A stretch of 38,274 nt of DNA from a virus: positions 1 through 38,274 of the IMG/VR virus record IMGVR_UViG_3300042988_001208. One strand, given 5' to 3'. The notes under the pieces are model-generated. The model made no database searches. It was given only the letters and a program-made list of their open reading frames with translations, and had not been told where the DNA came from. The translations under genes were made by a program, and so were the position numbers. Below, piece after piece: positions 21,750 to 28,202 of the stretch. The number at the start of each line of letters is the position of its first letter. Within the stretch, counting starts at the first letter, position 1.

Positions 21750-22652
21750 TTGAACGCTCCCCATACCCCGAACATCGCCGAGGCCCATAAGACGGGCATT
21801 GGCGGTTCCGAAGTCGCCACCATCCTCGGCATCAACCCGTTTTGCACCCCGTTCCAGCTTTTCCTTGAAAAGACCGGCCGGCTGCCCGCGTTCGAAGGCA
21901 ACGAGCATACCCGGGCCGGCAAGGTCATGGAGCAGGTGATTGGCGTGATGTATGCCGAGCGCGCCGGCGTCAAGCTCCGCCGGATCAACCGCACGCTGCG
22001 CCACCCGAAATTCCCCTGGCTGATTGCCCATATCGACCGCGATGTGGTCGGCGAACCCAAGGGCGTCGAAATCAAGAACTGCTCTCCCCGCGTCGCGCAC
22101 TATTGGGGCAAGGATGGCGACCCGGACGGCGTTGCCGAGTATTACATACCGCAACCGCATCACTACATGCTGATGCTCGACTATCCGGTGTTTGATGTTG
22201 CCGCCTACTTCGGCGGGTCCGACCTGCGCGTGTATCCGCTGGAGCGCGACCGCGAAATGGACGACATTATCGTCGCCGCGACGCACGATTTCTGGCACGA
22301 AAACATCTTGAAGGACGTGCCGCCGGAACCGTCCTGGGAGCATCGCACCACGTCGGCGGTGCTGTCGCAACTCTATCCGGGCACCAGTGGCGAAACGGTC
22401 GAGGCCGACGAGGCGATTCTCGCCTGGGCAAAGGTTGCCCGCGAGGCCGCGGCGAAGGCGGCCGAATATGAGTCCGTCGCCAGCACCGCCAAGGCCCACA
22501 TGCTGCATTTCATGGGCGAGGCTGCCGTGCTCAAGCTGGACGGCAATTCCGTCTTCCGCCGCAAGGCGGTCACCCGCAAGGGATACACCGTCGCCGACTC
22601 GTCGTATATCGACGCGCGCTTCACTTCCACCAAACCCGCCAAGGAGGCTTAA
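21750..22652 (+). CDS. YqaJ-type viral recombinase exonuclease
   Basis: This 300-residue 5'-3' exonuclease of the lambda Exo/YqaJ fold makes 3' single-stranded tails for annealing-based recombination. HKTGIGGSEVATILGINPFC (residues 13-32) is the YqaJ signature. E61 in AGKVMEQVIG, D96/D98 in LIAHIDRDVV and the E107-x-K109 pair in GVEIKNCS are the expected metal and catalytic residues. PQPHHYMLMLDYPVF follows as in relatives. It uses a TTG start with TAGGAGG upstream. Partners encoded just downstream are the putative annealing protein and SSB. Confidence 0.9.
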   Translation: MNAPHTPNIAEAHKTGIGGSEVATILGINPFCTPFQLFLEKTGRLPAFEGNEHTRAGKVMEQVIGVMYAERAGVKLRRINRTLRHPKFPWLIAHIDRDVVGEPKGVEIKNCSPRVAHYWGKDGDPDGVAEYYIPQPHHYMLMLDYPVFDVAAYFGGSDLRVYPLERDREMDDIIVAATHDFWHENILKDVPPEPSWEHRTTSAVLSQLYPGTSGETVEADEAILAWAKVAREAAAKAAEYESVASTAKAHMLHFMGEAAVLKLDGNSVFRRKAVTRKGYTVADSSYIDARFTSTKPAKEA

Positions 22653-22655
22653 ATC

Positions 22656-23069
22656 GTGTCATCCACCCGTGTCTATCACCTTGAGGATTCCGGTCGCCGG
22701 GTTCTCGTTCGTGCCGTGTCGTCGGCGCAGGCAACGTCGTTCGTCGCGCGCTCGCGCTTCCCGTGTCGCGTTGCGACGCAGGGCGATATGGAGGCCGTTC
22801 TGTCCGGTGGCGGTCGCGTCCATGACGCCACCGACCCGGAGGCGGTCCTGCCGGCGGTCACGGCGCCTTCCGTCGCCCCCTCCGAGCCCGTCTCGGTCGT
22901 CGCGCCGGTGGCGTCCGTCGCCCTGGTCGGCGTGTCGTCTGTCGATGATGTGCTCCGCCACCTGGCGCCGGCTCCGGTCGCCGCTGCTCTCGGTGTCGCG
23001 CCTGCTGCCGGTGCCGGCGAAGTCGCCGACGCCACCCACTTCACCAAAACCCAAGGAGAACCCGCATGA
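22656..23069 (+). CDS. Uncharacterised protein between exonuclease and annealing protein, 137 aa
   Basis: It has a GTG start with AAGGAGG upstream. The N-terminal 55 residues form a compact domain (MSSTRVYHLEDSGRRVLVRA then ARSRFPCRVATQGDME). The rest is an Ala/Val/Pro-rich low-complexity region, probably disordered. It overlaps the next gene by 4 bases (ATGA). Its position suggests an accessory of the recombination module; no family is recognised. Confidence 0.65.
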   Translation: MSSTRVYHLEDSGRRVLVRAVSSAQATSFVARSRFPCRVATQGDMEAVLSGGGRVHDATDPEAVLPAVTAPSVAPSEPVSVVAPVASVALVGVSSVDDVLRHLAPAPVAAALGVAPAAGAGEVADATHFTKTQGEPA

Positions 23070-24289
23070 ACGCTCCCAACGCACCCGCCCCCGGAACCCT
23101 GCCCGCTTTGCAGGTCGCCGGGGCCATGACCGCCGGTTTCGGGTCTACCGAAATGACCGCCGGCATCGAGTCCGCCTCCTCGGCGGTTGCCGCCCAGGCT
23201 CGCGCGGTTGTCGAGGCCCGCTACATCATGGCCCTGCGCCGCCCGCGGTCCTGGGACGATGTTCGCGCCCAACTGATCCGCGAGTGCCGCCGGCCGACGT
23301 TCGCTCACAACAAGTCGGCGTTTTACCGCAAGCCCATCGGCGAGGGCGTCGAGGGGCTCGGCATCCGGTTCGTCGAGGTCGCGCTCCGCTGCATGACGAA
23401 CGTCCTGGTCGAGTCGTCGCTGGTCTTCGAGGATGCCGGCAAGGAAATCCATCGCGTCACCGTGACCGACCTCGAATCCAACCTCACCTATCCGCTCGAC
23501 GTGCGCGTGACCAAGACGGTCGAGCGGTCGAAGCCGATGGACGACGGGTCTTATATCTCCGTCCGGATCAACTCGTACAAGAAGCCCGTCTATACCGTGC
23601 CGGCGAACGACGACGACCTGCTGAACAAGCGCGGCGCCCTTATCTCGAAGGCGATCCGCACGCTCGGGTTGCGCGTTATCCCGGGCGACCTGCAAGACGA
23701 GTGCGAGGAAATCATCAAGTCGATCCGCATGGACGAGGCCGCCCGCGACCCCGATGCCGAGCGCAAGCGCATCGCGGACGCCTTCGGTGAAATCGGCGTC
23801 AAACCGTCGGCGCTGGCCGAGTACCTTGGGCATGACCTCGGTTCGTGCTCTCCGGCCGAGTTGGTCAATCTGCGCGGCTTGTATGGCGCGATCAAGGACG
23901 GCGAGGCGACCTGGGCGTCCGTGATGGACAACAAGGCGGCGAACGGTGGCGAGGTTCCGGCTCCGGCCGGCGGTGCCGCCCCTGGTGCCGCGGGCGACGC
24001 CTCCGGTGCTCCCGCTGGCCGCACGGCGGGCGTGAAGGAGCGCGCCAAGGCTGCCGCATCGTCACGCGCTCCGGCTGCCGGTGCCGCGGCTCAGACGGCC
24101 GCCGGTGCCTCGAACGGTTCGGCGCCGGTGGTGTCGTTCGCGCAGGTCGAGGAAGGCTTGCAGAAGGCCGCCACGGTCGATGCGCTGGACGAAGCGGCGA
24201 GCCTGATTGCCGCGGTCGGCGATGCCGGCCAGCAAACCGAACTCACCGAAATTTACCGCACCCGCCGCGCGTCTCTGGCGGCCGAGTAA
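23066..24289 (+). CDS. Putative single-strand annealing recombinase (407 aa)
   Basis: The core, residues about 45-230, contains ARYIMALRRPRSWDDVRAQL, ECRRPTFAHNKSAFYRKPIG, GLGIRFVEVALRCMTNVLVE and DDLLNKRGALISKAIRTLGL. It resembles a phage family usually left unnamed. It does not match RecT/Beta, Erf or Rad52-like Sak patterns that I can recognise. Its place between YqaJ exonuclease and SSB is where an annealing protein belongs, and the basic, conserved core fits. The C-terminal 150 residues include an Ala/Gly/Pro-rich linker and a final helical domain. Function is inferred mainly from context. Confidence 0.65.
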   Translation: MNAPNAPAPGTLPALQVAGAMTAGFGSTEMTAGIESASSAVAAQARAVVEARYIMALRRPRSWDDVRAQLIRECRRPTFAHNKSAFYRKPIGEGVEGLGIRFVEVALRCMTNVLVESSLVFEDAGKEIHRVTVTDLESNLTYPLDVRVTKTVERSKPMDDGSYISVRINSYKKPVYTVPANDDDLLNKRGALISKAIRTLGLRVIPGDLQDECEEIIKSIRMDEAARDPDAERKRIADAFGEIGVKPSALAEYLGHDLGSCSPAELVNLRGLYGAIKDGEATWASVMDNKAANGGEVPAPAGGAAPGAAGDASGAPAGRTAGVKERAKAAASSRAPAAGAAAQTAAGASNGSAPVVSFAQVEEGLQKAATVDALDEAASLIAAVGDAGQQTELTEIYRTRRASLAAE

Positions 24290-24366
24290 TGACTACGGGG
24301 CAAGACGTGGTGATGCGACGGAAGCGGGCCGAGTCCGGCCGGATCGGATTCCCCCTGTCGCTATAG
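24289..24366 (+). CDS. Possible 25-aa peptide
   Basis: The ATG overlaps the previous stop (TAATG) and the frame ends at a TAG at 24366. The peptide (MTTGQDVVMRRKRAESGRIG plus five residues) is basic. Re-initiation from the overlap would suffice to translate it, but there is no other support. Confidence 0.25.
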   Translation: MTTGQDVVMRRKRAESGRIGFPLSL

Positions 24367-24402
24367 ACGCTGAGCCCAACCCCCACCCTCGAAAGGAAAA
24401 AA

Positions 24403-24900
24403 ATGTTCTCCCTTGAACGCTCGCAAATGAAGTTGATCGACGTCAATCCGCGCTCGGAAATCCACGGCGAGGAGCATAAGACCGCCGCCGATCTGAAATT
24501 CGAGTTGAAGTGCTCGAACGATATCCTGTCCGAGTTCCATCCCCTGCTCAAGTCGTCGCTGTTCGGTCCTGCCGACGGCCCGCAGGGCGATCTGCTGCCG
24601 TCCGATGCCGGGCACTTCCCGTCGCTCCGCTTTCCGCTCATGGGCCCGATCAAGTGGGGCAAGGACTTCCAGGGCTATACCGTCCGCATCCATTGGGGCA
24701 TGTCCGGCAAGGACGATATCGTGCTCGATACCTGCGCCGTCGACGGGTTCCGCTTCGAGTGCCTCGACGGCGGGACGGTGGTCGTTCGCTTCCGCGTGCA
24801 GGCGCACCCCGAACCGGTGCCGCTCGGTCGCCTTTGCTCGCTTATCCAGCAGGCCGTCGAGGTGTCGCTTGAGCCTCCGCCCGAGTCCGGGGAGGGTTGA
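24403..24900 (+). CDS. Conserved phage protein next to SSB, 165 aa
   Basis: GAAAGGAAAAAAATG gives a strong start. The product has MFSLERSQMKLIDVNPRSEI, then TAADLKFELKCSNDILSEFH and PLLKSSLF, then a beta-rich second half (IKWGKDFQGYTVRIHWGMSG). This resembles a conserved uncharacterised phage family that accompanies SSB and RecT-type genes. A role in DNA recombination or replication is likely from context only. Confidence 0.75.
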   Translation: MFSLERSQMKLIDVNPRSEIHGEEHKTAADLKFELKCSNDILSEFHPLLKSSLFGPADGPQGDLLPSDAGHFPSLRFPLMGPIKWGKDFQGYTVRIHWGMSGKDDIVLDTCAVDGFRFECLDGGTVVVRFRVQAHPEPVPLGRLCSLIQQAVEVSLEPPPESGEG

Positions 24901-24902
24901 TC

Positions 24903-25316
24903 GTGGCGAACGACCTCAACCAGTGCAACTTCATCGGCCGGCTTGGTGCCGACCCGGAAATGCGCTACATGCCGAGCGGCGATGCCGTCGCGTCGTTCCG
25001 CCTGGCGGTCGGCTGGAAGACCAAGGAAAAGGAAGGCACCGAATGGGTGCCCGTGACGGCCTTTGGCAAGCTCGGCGAAATCTGCGGCCAGTACTTGAAG
25101 AAGGGCGCGCAGGTCTTCGTGTCCTGCCGGGCTCGCACCGAGGAGTACGAAAAAGGCGGCGAGAAACGCTACATCACCAAGTTCGTCGCCGACACCATGC
25201 AAATGCTCGGGTCGCGCGGTGATGGCGCCGGTGCCGGCTCGGGTAGTTCCGCGCCGGCGTCCCGTCCGTCGGCTCGCCCGGCTCCGCCGCCTGGCGACGA
25301 CGACCTGCCGTTTTGA
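24903..25316 (+). CDS. ssb: Single-stranded DNA-binding protein
   Basis: The OB-fold N-terminus has the classic MANDLNQCNFIGRLGADPEM and RYMPSGDAVASFRLAV blocks, WVPVTAFGKLGEICGQYLKK and GAQVFVSCRARTEEYE. A Gly/Ser/Pro linker leads to the acidic tip DDDLPF, which in SSBs docks partner proteins. Its length of 137 residues is slightly short for a bacterial SSB but normal for phage versions. I chose the GTG at 24903 because GGGAGG lies 6 bases upstream; a TTG at 24897 would leave no spacing. Confidence 0.93.
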   Translation: MANDLNQCNFIGRLGADPEMRYMPSGDAVASFRLAVGWKTKEKEGTEWVPVTAFGKLGEICGQYLKKGAQVFVSCRARTEEYEKGGEKRYITKFVADTMQMLGSRGDGAGAGSGSSAPASRPSARPAPPPGDDDLPF

Positions 25317-25317
25317 C

Positions 25318-25416
25318 ATGAACACCCGCGGTTCCTCCCCGCGGCTGCCGGCGAGCCTGTCGCCGTTTTCCCCGACGACGCCTGGCCCGGGCGTGACCGC
25401 AAGGTCGAACAGGTAG
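25318..25416 (+). CDS. Possible 32-aa peptide after SSB
   Basis: The ATG is one base after the SSB stop. The product is Pro/Ser-rich (MNTRGSSPRLPASLSPFSPT) and shows no domain or ribosome site of its own. It may be chance. Confidence 0.2.
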   Translation: MNTRGSSPRLPASLSPFSPTTPGPGVTARSNR

Positions 25417-25447
25417 GGCACCAATTCTTTTCAATGAGGTGCCGTCA

Positions 25448-25888
25448 ATGAGCAATCTATTTCTTGGGATCGTTAAAGTCACGAAGACGGTTCGCATCCC
25501 TATTGCCGCCGAAAATATAGAGCAAGCGGAAGCGTTTATGCGGTCCCCTGAAAGAAAATGGATTGGCGACGGGGGGCTGGACGTAAAGGGGACGCTGGAG
25601 GTGGTTCGCGTTACACATGTCACCGACCCAAATGAGTGCCGAGGGTTTGACTCTGATGTGCTTTGCTGGTGGGCCGGCGCCCCCAAAGACGACGACGAAT
25701 TTACTCTTAGTGATGCATATTTCAGAGAGCGACTTGTCGCGTGCTTTCACCCCGAGTTAACTGAAATATCCCAAGAACAGGCGGATCAATTCTGGCGCGA
25801 CTACGAACAAGAAAAAGAACGGTCAAGCAGAGAATTTCATTCGGCCATCGAACATTTTTGCGAAGGTGCCGGGGTTCCCCGTGGCTGA
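25448..25888 (+). CDS. Uncharacterised acidic protein, AT-richer insertion (146 aa)
   Basis: The product begins MSNLFLGIVKVTKTVRIPIA, with an alpha/beta first half and an acidic, helical second half (ISQEQADQFWRDYEQEKERS). Its base composition and codon choice (ATA, TTA, AGA, AAA) are clearly less GC-biased than those of both neighbours, pointing to recent acquisition. GAGGTG lies 6 bases before the ATG. It overlaps the DUF5131 start by 8 bases. No family is recognised; a moron or anti-defence gene is possible. Confidence 0.7.
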   Translation: MSNLFLGIVKVTKTVRIPIAAENIEQAEAFMRSPERKWIGDGGLDVKGTLEVVRVTHVTDPNECRGFDSDVLCWWAGAPKDDDEFTLSDAYFRERLVACFHPELTEISQEQADQFWRDYEQEKERSSREFHSAIEHFCEGAGVPRG

Positions 25889-26810
25889 CAACTCGAAAAT
25901 CGAATGGACCGAAGCGACCTGGAACCCCATCACCGGGTGTTCGGTCGTCTCCGCCGGCTGCCGGCATTGCTATGCCATGAAGCTCGCCGGCACCCGCTTG
26001 CAACATCACCCGTCGCGCGCCGGGCTCACGGTGGAATCTGCCGCCGGTCCGGTCTGGAACGGCCAAGTCCGCTTCAATGAGGAATGGTTGCGCCAGCCGC
26101 TGCAATGGCGCCGGCCGCGGAAAATCTTTGTCTGCGCTCACGGCGACCTGTTCCATGAGTCGGTGCCGGACGAGTGGATTGATCGGGTGTTCGGCGTGAT
26201 GGCCGTCGCCAAGCACCACACCTTCCAAGTGCTCACGAAGCGCGCCGGCCGGATGCGCGACTACGTTGCCGGGCTAGGCAACGCTTTCCCCCGGCTTGAG
26301 CGCGGCGCCCGCCTGGTCGGCTACACGCTGAACTTCGAGGGGTTGCCGATGGTGCGGTTCCCGCTGCCGAATGTATGGCTCGGCGTCTCCGTCGAAGACC
26401 AGGCCGCGGCCGACGCGCGCATTCCGCTGCTGCTGCAAACTCCGGCCGCCGTGCGCTGGATCAGCGCGGAGCCTTTGCTCGGGGCGGTCGATCTTCCGGG
26501 GTTGTTTTTTTACGGGGTCGAGCGCAATGGTGGTGTCGTCCCGTTGCGCGAAAAAGGACACCCACAACTTGATTGGGTCGTCGTCGGCGGCGAGTCCGGC
26601 ACCAACGCGCGGCCGATGCATCGGGCCTGGGCTCGCTCGCTGCGCGATCAATGCGCCGCTGCCGGGGTGCCGTTCCTGTTCAAACAATGGGGCGAGTGGG
26701 CTCCGGCCGCCAACCCCAACCGAATCGACTTCGAGCGCGTCGGCAAGCGTGCCGCCGGTCGTCTCCTCGATGGCGTCCAGCATGACGGGTATCCGGAGGC
26801 CCGGCCATGA
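25881..26810 (+). CDS. DUF5131 (phage Gp37/Gp68) family, radical-SAM-like
   Basis: MADNSKIEWTEATWNPITGC followed by SVVSAGCRHCYAMKLA is the start of the Gp37/Gp68 (DUF5131) family. The three cysteines C20, C27 and C30 (C-x6-C-x2-C) suggest a 4Fe-4S cluster like that of divergent radical SAM enzymes. Further family marks are PRKIFVCAHGDLFHESVPDE, HTFQVLTKRAGRM, NVWLGVSVEDQAAADAR, and near the end WVVVGGESGTNARPMH and FLFKQWGEW. The substrate is unknown. GTG at 25881 fits the usual N-terminus; GTG at 25866 would add five residues. Confidence 0.85.
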   Translation: MADNSKIEWTEATWNPITGCSVVSAGCRHCYAMKLAGTRLQHHPSRAGLTVESAAGPVWNGQVRFNEEWLRQPLQWRRPRKIFVCAHGDLFHESVPDEWIDRVFGVMAVAKHHTFQVLTKRAGRMRDYVAGLGNAFPRLERGARLVGYTLNFEGLPMVRFPLPNVWLGVSVEDQAAADARIPLLLQTPAAVRWISAEPLLGAVDLPGLFFYGVERNGGVVPLREKGHPQLDWVVVGGESGTNARPMHRAWARSLRDQCAAAGVPFLFKQWGEWAPAANPNRIDFERVGKRAAGRLLDGVQHDGYPEARP

Positions 26811-27169
26811 GCGACCAGCACACAAAAGAGCCGTGGTCGATTAACGAATGGCCGCAGCAAGATACCAGCATCGGGATTGGTGCCGTGGGGACACCGATCA
26901 TTGCGCGGGTCGCCTTGCGCGACGTGTCGATCAACGAGCAGAGAGCCAACGCCCACCGGATCATAGCTTGCGTGAATGCCTGCGCCGGGATCCCGACGGT
27001 GGCGCTCGTGGCCGAAAAATACATCCAGACCGCCAGCTACCGCATGAGGCAAAGCGCAGAGCAGCAGCGCGACGAACTCTTGGCGGCGCTGGAAACTCTG
27101 CGGCCCCGCGTAATTGATGAATACGACAGGCTGTTTATCTCTGGCGCCATCGCCAAGGTGAAGCCATGA
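26807..27169 (+). CDS. Conserved small phage protein, 120 aa
   Basis: The start is in an ATGA overlap with DUF5131. Motifs are TKEPWSINEWPQQDTSIGIG and INEQRANAHRIIACVNACAG IPT (residues about 43-65), the latter common in many uncharacterised phage proteins, followed by a C-terminal helix with QQRDELLAALETLRP. No enzymatic motif is visible. It overlaps the next gene by 4 bases. Confidence 0.72.
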   Translation: MSDQHTKEPWSINEWPQQDTSIGIGAVGTPIIARVALRDVSINEQRANAHRIIACVNACAGIPTVALVAEKYIQTASYRMRQSAEQQRDELLAALETLRPRVIDEYDRLFISGAIAKVKP

Positions 27170-27795
27170 ACGACAGATACCGGATCCCCGAGTTCCTGCG
27201 GACGCCAAAGCCATTCGTTCGCGTACCGATCGAGCGGCCGATACTGTTCTCGGCGCCGATGGTCCGCGCGCTGCTGGCCGGGGCGAAGACGCAGACGCGG
27301 CGCGTGGTGAAGCCGCAGCCGGTTGGCAACGCCGACGTGCAGTTTCGCGTCGCTGCTGCCGTCACGCTTGCGCCGGATGGCAAGCAACTGCGCTGCCCCT
27401 ACGGCCAGCCCGGCGACCGGCTTTGGGTGCGCGAGCAGTTCAGCGGCCCTCACTATCAAGATGCGTTCCCGCCGTCGTTGTGGCATGAAATGGACCCGTT
27501 GTGGTATTGGGCGGACGGGAACCCCGGCTCCGGCGATTGGACTAGGCCGCGCCCGTCCATCCACATGCCCAGGTGGGCCTCGCGCATCCTGCTGGAAATC
27601 GTCTCCGTCCGCGTCGTGCGGTTGCAAAGCATCCCCCGGGGCGACGCGATGGCCGAGGGCTGCCCGTTCCCGAATATGGTCGCCGGTCCCGACCCGCGGG
27701 AGTGGTTCTCGGGGCTATGGCGGGAAATCAACGGGCCGGACTCATGGGGCGCGAATCCCTGGGTGTGGGTTGTCGAGTTCCGGAGGCTGCCGTGA
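27166..27795 (+). CDS. ASCH/PUA-like phage protein, 209 aa
   Basis: RPILFSAPMVRALLAGAKTQ then TRRVVKPQP, CPYGQPGDRLWVREQF, RPSIHMPRWASRILLEIVSV and RGDAMAEGC form the pattern of phage ASCH-related proteins with a PUA-like RNA-binding fold. They are often found beside DUF5131. No defined activity is assigned. It overlaps neighbours at both ends (ATGA and GTGA), indicating one translational unit with the flanking genes. Confidence 0.78.
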   Translation: MNDRYRIPEFLRTPKPFVRVPIERPILFSAPMVRALLAGAKTQTRRVVKPQPVGNADVQFRVAAAVTLAPDGKQLRCPYGQPGDRLWVREQFSGPHYQDAFPPSLWHEMDPLWYWADGNPGSGDWTRPRPSIHMPRWASRILLEIVSVRVVRLQSIPRGDAMAEGCPFPNMVAGPDPREWFSGLWREINGPDSWGANPWVWVVEFRRLP

Positions 27796-27980
27796 CCACG
27801 CCACACCAAGGCAGCACCCGCTTGCTTGCGAAGGCCACCGAGCTTCGCCGGCTCGCGCCGAACGTCCGCGACGCATTCAACCTGCGGATCAGCGCGGCGT
27901 TGATGGAGGAGGTTGCCGGCATCCTAGAAGAACTCGCGCCGCTCGACCCGGACATTGATTCGACTCCAGGGGAAAACTGA
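27792..27980 (+). CDS. Small helical protein, 62 aa
   Basis: The GTG start shares GTGA with the previous stop. The product (RLLAKATELRRLAPNVRDAF, then ALMEEVAGILEELAPL) is two amphipathic helices and may form a coiled coil. The function is unknown. Confidence 0.6.
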   Translation: MTTPHQGSTRLLAKATELRRLAPNVRDAFNLRISAALMEEVAGILEELAPLDPDIDSTPGEN

Positions 27981-27983
27981 ACC

Positions 27984-28202
27984 ATGCCGCGCGCTGCCCG
28001 CCCCGTCACCGCTCGCGCCGTCGGGTCAATCGCCGGGTTCGCCGACGAGGCGATTGCCCGGTTGCTGATCGAGCGCGAGCGGTCGAGGCCTGCCCTGGTT
28101 GCCGTTCCTGCGGCCGATGTTGCCGGTTCTCCCGCTTCCATACCTGCCGGGTATAAACTCCCGGCCCATGATCCGCGCCGTTCTCTATCTCCGGTCGAGT
28201 AA
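27984..28202 (+). CDS. Small protein overlapping recombinase start, 72 aa
   Basis: The ATG follows CCAGGGGAAAACTGAACC. The product is Ala/Arg-rich (MPRAARPVTARAVGSIAGFA, then ARLLIERERSRP) and helical in the middle. Its last 35 bases overlap the serine recombinase start in another frame, which suggests coupling. The function is unknown. Confidence 0.5.
   Translation: MPRAARPVTARAVGSIAGFADEAIARLLIERERSRPALVAVPAADVAGSPASIPAGYKLPAHDPRRSLSPVE
28140..28154. promoter_or_regulatory. Palindrome ATACC-N5-GGTAT before the recombinase
   Basis: A perfect 5-bp inverted repeat spaced by 5 lies 14 bases before the recombinase ATG and overlaps a TATAAA (28152-28157). It could be an operator on a local recombinase promoter. 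Confidence 0.3.

Noticed and set aside
22676-23833. Long minus-strand frame opposite the annealing-protein region
   Set aside because: It overlaps two better supported plus-strand genes with good ribosome sites; its composition is that of a shadow frame.
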